Below, in pieces: positions 9,046 through 18,054 of a stretch of DNA of 64,000 bases. The stretch lies in contig NZ_SOZE01000004.1 of assembly GCF_004519315.1 (NCBI RefSeq), forward strand, positions 186,001-250,000, written 5' to 3'. A program made the position numbers and the translations under genes. Source of the DNA: Mucilaginibacter psychrotolerans (GTDB taxonomy: Bacteria; Bacteroidota; Bacteroidia; Sphingobacteriales; Sphingobacteriaceae). Numbering within the stretch: the stretch's first letter is position 1; each line of letters begins with the position of its first letter. The notes beneath the pieces were generated by a model. The model had not been told where the DNA came from and did not search any database. It saw only the letters and a program-made list of their open reading frames with translations.

Positions 9046-10134
9046 TTATAACAAAAATCCACCACCCAACAAATCATTCCCTTCGTAGAAAACCGCCGAC
9101 TGGCCTGGCGCGATGCCCGATACCATATGGTCGAACGATACCTTCATGTGGTCGCCTATTTGTACGATCTTGCTTTCTGTACCGGCATCTTTATAGCGTA
9201 TTTTGGTAACAGCTTCCAAAGGCTCGGGGATACTTTCGTATTTCACCAGGTTAAGGTTACGTACCCAGGCTTCTTTCTTTTCCAGTTCTTCTATGGTGCC
9301 CAAAACCACGGTATTGGTAACCGGGTCTATTTTGGTTACGAACATAGGTTTGCCCAAAGCAATACCCAGGCCTTTACGCTGGCCGATGGTATAGAAAGGA
9401 TAACCCTGGTGTTTTCCAACGATGCTGCCATCAGTCAACACGAAATTGCCGGGACCTACACGCTCGTCCAGATCTTCCACCTTATGGCGTAAGAAAGCGC
9501 GGTAATCGTTATCGGGCACGAAGCATATCTCATAGCTTTCGCTTTTGCCGGCCAGTTCCAACTGGCCCATATCTACGGCCATCTGGCGTATTTCGGGCTT
9601 GGAGAAACTGCCTAACGGGAACTGTGTACGTGCCAGGTTCTTTTGCGAAACGCCCCAAAGTACGTATGATTGATCCTTGTTTTCGTCCTTGCCTTTAGAT
9701 ATTACGTAGCGACCGCTGTCCTGCTGGCGGATATTGGCGTAGTGCCCGGTGGCAATGAATTCGCAATCCAGCTTATCGGCACGTTTCAATAATGCCTCCC
9801 ATTTGATATGGGTGTTGCAGAGCACGCATGGGTTAGGAGTGCGGCCGGCCAGGTATTCGTCAACAAAGTTATCGATCACAAAATCGCCGAATTCGTTGCG
9901 GATATCCAATATATAATGGGGGAAACCATAACCTACGGCTAAAGCGCGGGCATCGTTGATGCTATCCAGGCTACAGCAGCCGGTTTCTTTAGAGCTGCCG
10001 CCGGAAGAGGCATAATCCCATGTTTTCATGGTAAGACCTATCACCTCGTAGCCCTGCTCGTGCAGCATTACTGCCGCTACCGAACTATCAACTCCGCCGC
10101 TCATGGCCACTAATATTCTTCCGTGCTTACTCAT
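9046..10134 (-). CDS. mnmA: tRNA-specific 2-thiouridylase MnmA
   Basis: 362 residues, usual length. PP-loop SGGVDSSVAA at residues 9-18 binds ATP; the catalytic cysteines are in NPCVLCN (about residue 102) and EICFVPD (about residue 203), as in the family. It thiolates U34 of Lys, Glu and Gln tRNAs using persulfide sulfur. The C-terminal beta-barrel region is complete (GQSAVFYEGNDLLGGGF). Single gene, with the repeat at 8931-9042 right after its stop. Confidence 0.97.
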   Translation of the reverse strand: MSKHGRILVAMSGGVDSSVAAVMLHEQGYEVIGLTMKTWDYASSGGSSKETGCCSLDSINDARALAVGYGFPHYILDIRNEFGDFVIDNFVDEYLAGRTPNPCVLCNTHIKWEALLKRADKLDCEFIATGHYANIRQQDSGRYVISKGKDENKDQSYVLWGVSQKNLARTQFPLGSFSKPEIRQMAVDMGQLELAGKSESYEICFVPDNDYRAFLRHKVEDLDERVGPGNFVLTDGSIVGKHQGYPFYTIGQRKGLGIALGKPMFVTKIDPVTNTVVLGTIEELEKKEAWVRNLNLVKYESIPEPLEAVTKIRYKDAGTESKIVQIGDHMKVSFDHMVSGIAPGQSAVFYEGNDLLGGGFLL

Positions 10135-10239
10135 ATTGGGCGCAAAGATAAGGCTTTAGGGGTATATTAAGGGTCAGGGGAGGGTAAAATGGTTTGCTTA
10201 GTGAGTAGTGAATAGAGGGTGGTGAGTGGTTGCCACCGC

Positions 10240-10617
10240 CTAAACTGTCACCTGCTCTTCTTTCCTGTGCTTTACTATCCGCTCGCGGTGCTGCTCGCCC
10301 CATGCTTTCAATGCTTCGATGATAGGGCCTACCGAATCGCTGTAGGGTGTCAATTCGTAAATTACGGTTACGGGTACAGTGTTGAATACCTTGCGCACAA
10401 CGAACTCGTTCAGTTCCATTTCGCGCAGTTCTTTGGAGAGTACCTTGGGGGTAATTTCGCCTAGCTCTTTTTGTATTTCGTTGAAGCGGCGCGGACCTTC
10501 GCGCAGGGCAACGATGAGCGGCAGCTTCCATTTACCGTTCAACACATACAAGGCATCCTTAACCGAACCCATGGCCGATTTGCAGGCTGCTGTGCCGTTT
10601 TTTTTGGTCTGTTCCAT
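10240..10617 (-). CDS. HxlR-family winged-helix regulator
   Basis: 125 residues from the ATG at 10617 (MEQTKKNGTAACKSAM). Longer in-frame starts would run through the operator palindrome and are unlikely. The HxlR signature is clear: ALYVLNGKWKLPLIVALREGPRRFNEI, then ITPKVLSKELREME and ELTPYSDSVGPIIEALKAWG. A Cys near residue 12 (AACKSA) sits where redox- or electrophile-sensing HxlR/YodB-type proteins carry a reactive Cys. It is divergent from a predicted FMN azoreductase, the usual target of such regulators, so quinone or electrophile sensing is a fair inference. Confidence 0.92.
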   Translation of the reverse strand: MEQTKKNGTAACKSAMGSVKDALYVLNGKWKLPLIVALREGPRRFNEIQKELGEITPKVLSKELREMELNEFVVRKVFNTVPVTVIYELTPYSDSVGPIIEALKAWGEQHRERIVKHRKEEQVTV

Positions 10618-10632
10618 ATGGCAAAGGTGCGA

Positions 10633-10668
10633 ACTATCCCAAAGGATACCGCTATCCTTTGGGATAGT
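10633..10668. promoter_or_regulatory. Perfect 16-bp inverted repeat, probable HxlR operator
   Basis: Arms ACTATCCCAAAGGATA and TATCCTTTGGGATAGT are exact reverse complements separated by four bases (CCGC). It lies between the divergent hxlR-type gene (start 10617) and the azoreductase (start 10726), so binding could repress both. Each arm is itself partly palindromic. Confidence 0.8.
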
Positions 10669-10694
10669 AGTATCTTTTTCATAGCTAATGTACC

Positions 10695-10702
10695 TAGGTT
10701 TG
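10695..10702 (+). promoter_or_regulatory. Candidate -7 element TAGGTTTG of azoreductase promoter
   Basis: Exact match to the Bacteroidota -7 consensus TAnnTTTG, 23 bp before the ATG at 10726 and 26 bp downstream of the operator palindrome. The -33 region is only T-rich. Confidence 0.5.
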
Positions 10703-10725
10703 CCAAACATTTAAAACAAAAGCAC

Positions 10726-11322
10726 ATGAAAATATTACATTTGATCAGCAGCCCACGCGGCGCAGAATCTATCAGTCTGAAATTAGGGAACGCTATCGTA
10801 GAAAAACTTCAAGTAGCAAACCCCGGCAGCACTCTTGTTACAAAAGACCTTGCACTCAACCCCTTCCCGCACCTGGAAGAGGTGCACGTTACCTCGTTCT
10901 TTACCCCGGCAGAACAGCACTCGCCCGAACTGGCGGAAGCCATTAAACATTCTGATGAAGCCATTGCCGAATTGATGGATGCCGAAGCTATTGTGATAGA
11001 TGCGCCGGTTTACAACTTCCAGATACCATCTACCCTGAAGGCCTGGATAGACCATATCTGTCGCGCCAACAAAACCTTTAGCTATTCGGCAAATGGCCCG
11101 GAAGGGCTGGTGAAAGGTAAAAAGGTATATGTTTCGATATCCTCCGGCGGCATCTATTCTCATGGCCCGATGAAGCCCTACGATTTTATAGAACCCTACC
11201 TACGTGGCGTGCTGGGTTTCCTGGGTATGACCGATATTACCGTTTACCGCGCCGAGGGCTTAAAAGTACCCGGCGTGGGCGAACACGCACTGGAAAACGC
11301 GATTGATGGTATTGTAGTGTAA
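10726..11322 (+). CDS. FMN-dependent NADH-azoreductase family flavoprotein
   Basis: 198 residues from the ATG at 10726 (MKILHLISSPRGAESIS). The flavodoxin-like fold has the SSPRG phosphate loop, the PVYNFQIPSTLKAWIDH motif near residue 95 and SSGGIY near 143, as in AzoR/AcpD proteins. Family members reduce quinones and azo compounds by two electrons with NAD(P)H. A longer in-frame ORF exists but would translate through the hxlR operator. Expression is probably controlled by the adjacent HxlR regulator. Confidence 0.93.
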   Translation: MKILHLISSPRGAESISLKLGNAIVEKLQVANPGSTLVTKDLALNPFPHLEEVHVTSFFTPAEQHSPELAEAIKHSDEAIAELMDAEAIVIDAPVYNFQIPSTLKAWIDHICRANKTFSYSANGPEGLVKGKKVYVSISSGGIYSHGPMKPYDFIEPYLRGVLGFLGMTDITVYRAEGLKVPGVGEHALENAIDGIVV

Positions 11323-11420
11323 GTATGATTGCTTGCCCGTCATCGGCCAACTTATCGAAAAACTAATAGTGATGGTTTAGCGCAAAGAAAGCTAAAAAAA
11401 AAGCGCGGGAATGTGCGATT

Positions 11421-11520
11421 CCCCTCTTGAGAGGGGGGGAGGGGTGTGTTTTGCCATATGCTTTGTGGAAAACACACCCCTGCCATCGCGCAGTACCAGC
11501 GCACCGCCTCTCGAGAGGGG
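11421..11520. repeat. CCCCTCTTGAGAGGGG-type nested palindrome
   Basis: Outer palindromes CCCCTCTTGAGAGGGG and CCTCTCGAGAGGGG enclose GGGGTGTGTTTT and AAAACACACCCC arms, giving a long hairpin. A second copy in the opposite orientation is at 25658-25759. It is downstream of the azoreductase and the convergent DUF2459 gene and may terminate transcription from both sides. Confidence 0.8.
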
Positions 11521-11575
11521 AACAAGATACCGTCTTTAATACTCGTATTTCAAACTCATCGCTTTGGTTAATTCC

Positions 11576-12250
11576 CTACCTATACTTATCAAATATGGGG
11601 GTATCCGCCGGTGTCCATAAACAGGCTTTTTGGCCGCAGCTTTTGAGGGTATTATTTGCCCAGGTATTGCAGGTGAAAAAGAGGTTGTACTTGCGATGGG
11701 CCTCGTAAAAGGCATCGTCCTTACCGTAATTGGCGTTGGTTTTGATGTTGATGAAATGCCCTGCGCTATCCGTCTTGAAACTTTCGGTAACGTAAGTAAT
11801 CAACCGGGCGTATTGCGCCTTACTGATGATGATTTTTTTGCAGGTGGCGCTTTCTATCAGCTCTTTATGATAGGTAACGTGCATGGCCGAAGTGCTCAAC
11901 GCAAACGCTGCTTTGAACGCCGTACTGAATTTTAAATCGGCCCAGGTGGGGGTGTTGAGGTAAAAGCCTTTATCGCCCCAGCCCATGCCTACATAGCTGG
12001 CCACGGTATCTTTGCCTACTGTGTTCTCGAATTTAAGCTCCTTGCTCCAATCCACTTGTTCATTCTTAACGGGCACAACGATATCGGTATGCACGCCGTT
12101 GGTGAGTATATAGATGGTAACGTCCTGCGTGGTAACGGGTTCTGCCGAAATAGCGATTTTAGATAAGCTCCATGCGGCAAACAGGTACAACGCAACAAAC
12201 GCTACGAAGCCAAGAACTACGCGGAGAGATATTTTAATGAATTTTCTCAT
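11576..12250 (-). CDS. TIGR02117/DUF2459 family membrane-anchored protein
   Basis: 224 residues with one N-terminal membrane segment (about residues 8-29) and a periplasmic domain. The stretch 'ILTNGVHTDIVVPV', then 'GWGDKGFYLNTPTW' and 'NLFFTCNTWANNTLKSCG', matches what I know of the DUF2459 (urease-region) family. The invariant-looking His, Cys and Asn residues suggest a papain- or NlpC-like fold, which is inference. Function unknown. Single gene, convergent with the azoreductase across the 11421-11520 palindrome. Confidence 0.82.
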   Translation of the reverse strand: MRKFIKISLRVVLGFVAFVALYLFAAWSLSKIAISAEPVTTQDVTIYILTNGVHTDIVVPVKNEQVDWSKELKFENTVGKDTVASYVGMGWGDKGFYLNTPTWADLKFSTAFKAAFALSTSAMHVTYHKELIESATCKKIIISKAQYARLITYVTESFKTDSAGHFINIKTNANYGKDDAFYEAHRKYNLFFTCNTWANNTLKSCGQKACLWTPADTPIFDKYR

Positions 12251-12411
12251 GTGGGTTTAATTCAGGTTTGGTTTGTATTAATAAGGGTAATAAGGAAAGG
12301 TAACCCTTTCAGGTGAAAACTTGGGGCGATAATAATTACATACGTTAATTTTATACCTTTATTCGAAAGTTTAAAACATTCGCCTTTATCGCCAAATTAC
12401 TCTGCTCCTAT

Positions 12412-12852
12412 ATGGCCACAAACCCTAATACCATCGACTTGCACATCACGCTCGATAAGCCACCGCTAAAAACCGTTTATTCGCTGCAAAAAGGCTCCGG
12501 CTCAAATTACGAACCCGTGCAGGTGCAGCCATCGCAAGGAGGGGATCTTCAATTTAGCTTTTCTGTAGAAATCAAAGGCACACCGCAAACCCTTGCCGCG
12601 CCCGATTTTCGCGGCCCATTCGTACAAGGCCCCGTTGGCGGCAGGTTTATCTACCTCGACATCGGCTCCTACGCTGGTGGGGGCGGCTGGAGCGGCAGGC
12701 TTAAAATACCGTTGACAGGGATTACCTGGGAGCAAGCGGAAAGCGGAAAAGAACTTTCAACGACCGTACCCGGCACCGGGAAAAACGGCATGCCGAATTG
12801 TGCTACGGTGAAGCCGTTTAACGGTTGGCAAACCTCTCAGTCTCATAAATGA
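12412..12852 (+). CDS. DUF5990-like small protein
   Basis: 146 residues, no signal peptide. The centre reads 'DFRGPFVQGPVGGRFIYLDIG' style followed by GGGGWSGRLKIPL, which resembles the DUF5990 family as I remember it. A beta-rich soluble protein is likely. Its last codons (TSQSHK) and stop lie inside the first copy of the triplicated 99-bp unit, so the C-terminus is at the repeat boundary. Function unknown. Confidence 0.7.
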   Translation: MATNPNTIDLHITLDKPPLKTVYSLQKGSGSNYEPVQVQPSQGGDLQFSFSVEIKGTPQTLAAPDFRGPFVQGPVGGRFIYLDIGSYAGGGGWSGRLKIPLTGITWEQAESGKELSTTVPGTGKNGMPNCATVKPFNGWQTSQSHK

Positions 12853-13133
12853 GACGGCAATGAAGGTGCAGAGTTGAAAAAAATCCGCCTTCATTGTCGT
12901 CGGTTTTAACCGACCGCCGATTGGCTATTTCCTCTTCCGTCTCATAAATGAAACGGCAATGAAGGTGCAGAGTTGAAAAAAATCCACCTTCATTGCCGTC
13001 GGTTTTAACCGACCGCCGATTGGCTATTTCCTCTTCCGTCTCTTAAATGAAACGGCAATGAAGGTGCAGAGTTGAAAAAAATCCACCTTCATTGCCGTCT
13101 GTTTTAACCGACCGCCGATTGGCTATTTCCTCA
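12841..13133. repeat. Three tandem 99-bp units spanning the convergent gap of two genes
   Basis: Units start at 12841, 12940 and 13039 and are nearly identical, with a few substitutions. Each holds a hairpin GGCAATGAAGGTG / CACCTTCATTGCC around GAGTTGAAAAAAAT, and a GGTTTTAACC palindrome. The first unit contains the stop codon of the upstream plus-strand gene and the third contains the stop codon of proA on the minus strand. The whole convergent intergenic region with its bidirectional terminator-like hairpin has therefore been triplicated. Confidence 0.95.
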
Positions 13134-14367
13134 CCTGCCCATCACCTCTTACCACCCACTTATAGCTAGTCAGCTCTTCCAAACCCATTGGCCCGCGGGC
13201 ATGCAGCTTCTGCGTGCTGATGCCTATTTCGGCGCCGAGGCCGAATTGCGCACCATCGGTAAAAGCGGTGGAGGCGTTTACATAAACAGCAGCGGCATCC
13301 ACCCTGTTCAGGAAGGTTTCGATATGATCTGCATCTTCGGATACGATAGCTTCGCTATGTTTGGAACTGTTGATAGCGATATGTTCCAGTGCTTCATCCA
13401 AACTGCTCACGGTTTTAATAGCCATTTTCATGGATAAAAACTCCGTGCCAAAGTGTTCGGGCTGGGCCTCATGCAATTGCTCGGGCGGCCACAATCCTAC
13501 CAACATCCACCATGAGGGTTTATCCGCATATAATATAACACCTTTGTCGTGTAACGGTTCAACTAACCAAAGTAGGTCTCCAAGGCGGCTTTCATGAATT
13601 ATCAAACAATCCAGCGCGTTGCAGACGCTTACGCGGCGGGTTTTGGCGTTATCTACTATGGCGGTAGCTTTTTCTAAATCGCCGGTCTCGTCCAAATAGG
13701 TATGTACAATGCCCGCGCCGGTTTCAATCACCGGTACCTTGGCACTGTTGCGCACATAATTAATGAGCGACTGGCTCCCCCTCGGTATCAGCACATCAAC
13801 ATGCCCTACAGCATTGAGCAGGGCTTCGGTAGCTTCGCGTTCCACAGGGAGTAGGGTAGCTGCATTCACGTCAATGTTATGCTTAGACAATACGCCGTGG
13901 ATAATACTGATGATGGCGCGGTTAGAGTAATCGGCATCGCTGCCGCCCTTTAATATGCTGATGTTGCCCGTTTTAAAGCATAGCGCAAATACATCGAATG
14001 TTACGTTTGGCCTTGCCTCGTATATCACGCCTACCACGCCGAGCGGTACGCGCACCTTGCTGATGTGCAGGCCATTCGGCATGATTTTGTCAGACAGCAC
14101 AGCACCCAGCGGACTAGCCAATCCGGCTATGCTTTTGATATCATTCGCAATATCCTGTATGCGGGCGGCGGTCAGTTTCAGGCGGTCGTATTTTGGGTCA
14201 GCCGGGTCCATGCGGTCCAGATCCTTCTGGTTTTCCTGTAACAGATAAGCGGTTTGCGCTACGGCGGCTTCGGCCACATCAAGCAGCACTGCATCTATGG
14301 CGGCAGGGGCGAGGCCAAGGTTGCGGCCCGCCTTTACGGCATCTTCAAAGTATTTTGTGTATCCCAT
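13123..14367 (-). CDS. proA: Glutamate-5-semialdehyde dehydrogenase
   Basis: 414 residues, normal length. Aldehyde dehydrogenase fold with [20 protein letters not shown] (NADP-binding region) and the catalytic Cys in [14 protein letters not shown] near residue 254. It reduces glutamyl-5-phosphate to the semialdehyde in proline synthesis. It follows proB by 2 bp on the same strand. The last three codons and the stop lie in the third 99-bp repeat copy, so the repeat carries the proA 3' end. Confidence 0.97.
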   Translation of the reverse strand: MGYTKYFEDAVKAGRNLGLAPAAIDAVLLDVAEAAVAQTAYLLQENQKDLDRMDPADPKYDRLKLTAARIQDIANDIKSIAGLASPLGAVLSDKIMPNGLHISKVRVPLGVVGVIYEARPNVTFDVFALCFKTGNISILKGGSDADYSNRAIISIIHGVLSKHNIDVNAATLLPVEREATEALLNAVGHVDVLIPRGSQSLINYVRNSAKVPVIETGAGIVHTYLDETGDLEKATAIVDNAKTRRVSVCNALDCLIIHESRLGDLLWLVEPLHDKGVILYADKPSWWMLVGLWPPEQLHEAQPEHFGTEFLSMKMAIKTVSSLDEALEHIAINSSKHSEAIVSEDADHIETFLNRVDAAAVYVNASTAFTDGAQFGLGAEIGISTQKLHARGPMGLEELTSYKWVVRGDGQVRK

Positions 14368-14369
14368 TT

Positions 14370-15449
14370 CTATCCCTGTAAATAAAGATAATCATAATGT
14401 ACCAGCGCGCGCTGGTTTTTCTTGCCGGTGAACTCGCGGGCCTTTTCGGCACCGTACTCGGCCAGGCCAAGGCCAATCAGTTTGTGGTCTTCGTCGACTA
14501 TTTTGATGATTTCGCCTTTCTTAAAATCGGCCAGTACCTTAATAATACCCACCGGCAGCAGGCTGGAAGCTTTGCTGGAGATGAGCACCGTTTTGGCTCC
14601 CTCGTTTACCTGCACCGCACCGGTGGCAGCGTTTTCTGAGTGGGCCAGCCATTTCTTTTTACCCGACGCTTTTTTAGTGGGTACGAAGTGCGTATGGATG
14701 GCCTTATTAGCCAACACATCGGTAAGGATATCATCTTTGGTGCCGTTGGCGATGTGCACCGCAATACCCAGCTGCGCCGTTTTTTGCGCCATGGTCGATT
14801 TGGTGATCATGCCGCCCCGTCCAAATTGCGAGCGGCCAGTACTCACGAAGGACGAGAAATCTACGCCCTCACCGGTAACTTCCTGTATCACAGCCGAGCC
14901 GGGGAGTTTGGGGTCGCCATCGTAAATGCCGTCTACATTGCTGAGAATGATAAGGGCCTCGGCATTCAGCATGGAAGCGATGAGACCGGCCAGTTCGTCA
15001 TTATCGGTAAACATCAGCTCGGTAACCGATACCACATCGTTTTCGTTCACCACGGGGATAACCTCATGCTGCAGCAGTATTTCGAGGCAGTTGCGCATAT
15101 TGAGGTAGTGCAGCCTGTCGCGGAAATCCTCTTTGGTTACCAGTACCTGCGAGCACAGGATACCGAATTTATCGAACAGCTGGGAATACGTATTGATGAG
15201 CTTAACCTGCCCAATAGAGGCCAGCAACTGGCGCGTGGCCACGGCATCGTTCTTATCGCTTACGGTAATCAAGCTTCGACCGGATGCTACCGCACCCGAC
15301 GACACCAAAATTACCTGCTTTCCTTGTTTTTTGATAGCGGCAATCTGGTCTACCAAATGGGCTATGCGCTCCGTATCGGGGAAGCCATCGGCCCTGGTAA
15401 TAACGTTGGACCCCACCTTGATAATAACCCGCCGGTAATTGAATGACAT
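14370..15449 (-). CDS. proB: Glutamate 5-kinase
   Basis: 359 residues. An amino acid kinase domain ([12 protein letters not shown] start, [26 protein letters not shown]) is followed by a C-terminal PUA domain (about residues 270-350). It phosphorylates glutamate as the first step of proline synthesis. It is the first gene of a proBA operon with a 2-bp gap, suggesting tight coupling. Upstream lies an AATATCGAA-family palindrome. Confidence 0.97.
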   Translation of the reverse strand: MSFNYRRVIIKVGSNVITRADGFPDTERIAHLVDQIAAIKKQGKQVILVSSGAVASGRSLITVSDKNDAVATRQLLASIGQVKLINTYSQLFDKFGILCSQVLVTKEDFRDRLHYLNMRNCLEILLQHEVIPVVNENDVVSVTELMFTDNDELAGLIASMLNAEALIILSNVDGIYDGDPKLPGSAVIQEVTGEGVDFSSFVSTGRSQFGRGGMITKSTMAQKTAQLGIAVHIANGTKDDILTDVLANKAIHTHFVPTKKASGKKKWLAHSENAATGAVQVNEGAKTVLISSKASSLLPVGIIKVLADFKKGEIIKIVDEDHKLIGLGLAEYGAEKAREFTGKKNQRALVHYDYLYLQG

Positions 15450-15534
15450 TAATGTAGATTAAATTAGTCGTCAATAATAGGGATTTATAGGGGAAAAGCG
15501 GCGGATTATGTTAAAAAAAGGCAATAGGGAGAAT

Positions 15535-15630
15535 TAATATCGAACACCGAATGCCCAATATCGAATGGTGAAGGACAACTCCGAAGTTTACTTCGATATT
15601 GGATATTCGAAATTCATCATTCGATATTAT
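15535..15630. repeat. AATATCGAA-family palindrome, copy 1
   Basis: Left arm 'AATATCGAACACCGAATGCC' and right arm ending CATCATTCGATATT form an imperfect hairpin. Related copies are at 27373, 41230 (half), 42555, 45880/46259 (split) and 48082. Confidence 0.8.
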
Positions 15631-15682
15631 TGACACTAATATATTACAATCCCAGTCACGCAACCATTCACCACTCACCCAA

Positions 15683-17179
15683 TCAACCACTCACCACTTC
15701 CGCCTTCTTCACTGCTCTTGCCAAAATATCTACCGCTTCTTCAAGCTCTTCCACATTCATGGAGGCAAAGCCAAGGCGAACAAAGTTGTGGCGCACCAGC
15801 GGGTCGTGGTAGTGCTCGCAGCCGCTACCGATGGTTAGGCCCATTTCGGCGGCTTTTTGAGTTACTACCAACCTGTCAACGCCGTTTTTGTACTCCATCC
15901 AAACGGCGAAGCCTCCGTTGGGGATAGTGAAAGCTACCTGGCCGCCCAGTTTTTCCTGCAACAGGCGGCACAGCACGTCGCGGCGTTCCTGGTAAAGTTT
16001 GTTGGCTTTTTTTAAGTGGCGGCCTATATCGCCGTTCTTCAGCAGGTTGGCCATGGCCTCCTCCAAAAGCTGTTCGCCCTGCCGGTCTATCAGGCGGCGC
16101 AGGCGGGTAGCCTGCTTAATGAGGTTTTGCGGGGCTATCATAAAACCAATGCGCAGGCCCGATGCGATGGTTTTACAGAACGAACCTACATAGATCACAC
16201 TGCCATAATCATCGGCACTGGCCAGGGGCAAAATGGGGCTGCTGGAGTAATGAAAATCGTAGTCATAATCATCTTCCACAATAGCAAATTTGTAGGTTTT
16301 GGCCAGTTCCAGCAGGCGCATGCGCCTTTCTGAGCATAGCGTAACTGTGGTGGGCTGGTGATGGTGCGGTATCACGAACAGCATACGTATCGTTTGCTTT
16401 TTGCAGAGGACCTCCACGGCATTCAGGTTGATGCCGAATTCATCTACCGGCACCGGGGCAATCACCGCACCGGCCTGGGTAAACACTTCATTGGCCATGC
16501 TGTAACCCGGGTCGCCCACGATAACGGTATCGCCTTTATTCAATAAAACCTGCGCAATTAGATATAAGGCCATCTGCACGCCTTTGGTGATGATGATATT
16601 ATCCGGACTTACATGCAATCCCCGCGTTTCCGAAAAGAACTTAGCCAGTTCTGTCCGCAGGTTCTCGGAGCCTTGTTCCGGCCCATACGCCAGGTATTTG
16701 GTATTGAACTTGTGCGATGCCAGCCTGCGGTACTCCCGTATCATCAGCTCCAGCGGTGCTATCCGGGTATCTGGCGAGCCATTGTTGAACACCAGGTTCC
16801 CCTCTGGCGGTGCCACAAACATGTCCTGGCAAATAACGCGGGTATCATCCACCTCGTACAAAGTTTCCTGCGAAAAGCCCGTGCGAGGCGGTGTGGCAAC
16901 CAATGCCCTCGGCGAAACGTTGGGGAGGTTTTTGGCTACAAAGATGCCCTTACGCGGTAATACATCAACCCAGCTTTGGGCATACAACTCATCGTAAGCA
17001 GACACCACTGTTTTGCGGTGTAAGTTCAACGATTGTGCCAGCACCCTGCTGCCGGGCAATGCCGCCCCCGGTTTTAGAATACCCTTGCGGATAGCGCATA
17101 TTACATCATTGGCCACCTGTAGGTACACGGGCACGGGCAGGTTTTTATCAACGCAAACAAGGCTTTCTAATAATTCCAT
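15683..17179 (-). CDS. MocR/PdxR-type GntR regulator with aminotransferase domain
   Basis: 498 residues from the ATG at 17179 (MELLESLVCVDKNLPVP). The upstream in-frame start would read through the operator. Residues 13-80 are a GntR winged helix (YLQVANDVICAIRKGILKPGAALPGSRVLAQ); residues 115-490 are a fold type I aminotransferase with the PLP Lys in YVGSFCKTIASGLRIGF and the Asp/Tyr pair in VEDDYDYDF. MocR proteins sense PLP or amino compounds and usually control a divergent neighbour. Here that is the DoxX gene, and the intergenic region has matching operator sites. Confidence 0.95.
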   Translation of the reverse strand: MELLESLVCVDKNLPVPVYLQVANDVICAIRKGILKPGAALPGSRVLAQSLNLHRKTVVSAYDELYAQSWVDVLPRKGIFVAKNLPNVSPRALVATPPRTGFSQETLYEVDDTRVICQDMFVAPPEGNLVFNNGSPDTRIAPLELMIREYRRLASHKFNTKYLAYGPEQGSENLRTELAKFFSETRGLHVSPDNIIITKGVQMALYLIAQVLLNKGDTVIVGDPGYSMANEVFTQAGAVIAPVPVDEFGINLNAVEVLCKKQTIRMLFVIPHHHQPTTVTLCSERRMRLLELAKTYKFAIVEDDYDYDFHYSSSPILPLASADDYGSVIYVGSFCKTIASGLRIGFMIAPQNLIKQATRLRRLIDRQGEQLLEEAMANLLKNGDIGRHLKKANKLYQERRDVLCRLLQEKLGGQVAFTIPNGGFAVWMEYKNGVDRLVVTQKAAEMGLTIGSGCEHYHDPLVRHNFVRLGFASMNVEELEEAVDILARAVKKAEVVSG

Positions 17180-17180
17180 C

Positions 17181-17223
17181 TGGACTATGGTGATTGTTAT
17201 TTCTGGACTATGTGTATAGTCCA
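17181..17223. promoter_or_regulatory. MocR operator: half-site plus 20-bp palindrome
   Basis: TGGACTAT at 17181-17188 is repeated 23 bp later as the left half of TGGACTATGTGTATAGTCCA (17204-17223), a perfect palindrome of 8-bp arms. A direct repeat plus inverted repeat is a typical MocR arrangement. It lies between the two divergent genes and overlaps the region where the DoxX promoter -33 box would be; a TAATTTTA possible -7 box is at 17233-17240. Confidence 0.75.
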
Positions 17224-17262
17224 CCAAGTACGTAATTTTATACCATTAAAACAAATCACATC

Positions 17263-17718
17263 ATGCAACTCTCCGGAAATTTCAAAGCCCCTTCCGTCTT
17301 CCTCAGGATAGCCATCGCCGCCAGTTACCTCTGGGCATCGGCCGATAGGCTGGGCATTATTGGCGCGCATGGCCAACCGCATGTTGGCTGGGGCGACTGG
17401 CAACATTTTATAGACTATAGTAAGCAAGTAATGGGTTTTTTACCCGAAGTATTTGTAGCACCTTTGGCCGTAATAGCAACCTCACTCGAAATAGTTATTG
17501 GCCTGCTGCTTATTTTCGGCCTGTTTACGCGGTATGCTGCGTTGGTCAGCGGCTTGCTGAGCCTCAGCTTCGCGCTGTCGATGGCTATTTCTTTTGGTAT
17601 AGATGCACCGCTTAATTACTCGGTATTTACGGTTAGCGCAGCAAGTTTTTTACTGGCTACTATACCTAATTATGTATGGAGCCTGGATGCCTGGCGGCAA
17701 AAGAACTCCTTCGGGTGA
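17263..17718 (+). CDS. DoxX-family membrane protein
   Basis: 151 residues with four predicted membrane helices (about 13-30, 65-88, 92-112 and 118-138). The pattern FLRIAIAASYLWASADRLG and SLEIVIGLLLIFGLFTRYAAL is DoxX-like. Family members are quinone-pool or redox-linked inner membrane proteins of unclear activity. It is divergent from, and probably activated or repressed by, the MocR regulator through the site at 17181-17223. Confidence 0.85.
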   Translation: MQLSGNFKAPSVFLRIAIAASYLWASADRLGIIGAHGQPHVGWGDWQHFIDYSKQVMGFLPEVFVAPLAVIATSLEIVIGLLLIFGLFTRYAALVSGLLSLSFALSMAISFGIDAPLNYSVFTVSAASFLLATIPNYVWSLDAWRQKNSFG

Positions 17719-17797
17719 CTGAATTATTACGGGGGCTGTCATTTGATCGATATTATCAGATGAAGCCAACAGCGAAGCGTTTTTTGTTACTTATACT

Positions 17798-17965
17798 TAG
17801 TGGTGAGGTGCACCAGCCGTTCCGATGGAACGTAAGACGGTTTTGCGGTATTTCTACCAACCAAACATCCCGATGGGATGCGTAAAGCAAAATCGTTCCG
17901 TAGGAAGGCATGGTTGGTAGAAAAATAAAGAGCAGTTTTGACGTTCCATCGGAACGTGTGGTGAA
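17798..17965. repeat. GTTCCGATGGAAC-type composite palindrome
   Basis: Inside the 336-bp gap between DoxX and the DMT exporter. TTTCTACCAACCA (17851-17863) pairs with TGGTTGGTAGAAA (17911-17923). Short palindromes GTTCCGATGGAAC, CATCCCGATGGGATG and CGTTCCATCGGAACG lie inside and outside the arms. Nothing else is seen in this gap. Confidence 0.75.
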
Positions 17966-18054
17966 ATCAGGGTTATGACGGGTTAAACCCCAAGACAGGA
18001 AACGTAAAACCTGGAAGATTTCTATTATTCAATACATATATAAATTCGCATACA

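Noticed and set aside
10471..10725. N-terminal extension of the azoreductase ORF
   Set aside because: It reads through the hxlR gene, the operator palindrome and the promoter; the ATG at 10726 gives the normal family N-terminus.
12841..13133. CRISPR-like direct repeats
   Set aside because: The units are 99 bp with no variable spacers and no cas genes nearby; it is a tandem duplication.
14640..15446. 268-residue ORF opposite proB, and similar long ORFs opposite topA, thrS and GT2
   Set aside because: They are antisense shadows of well conserved genes with GC-rich third positions.
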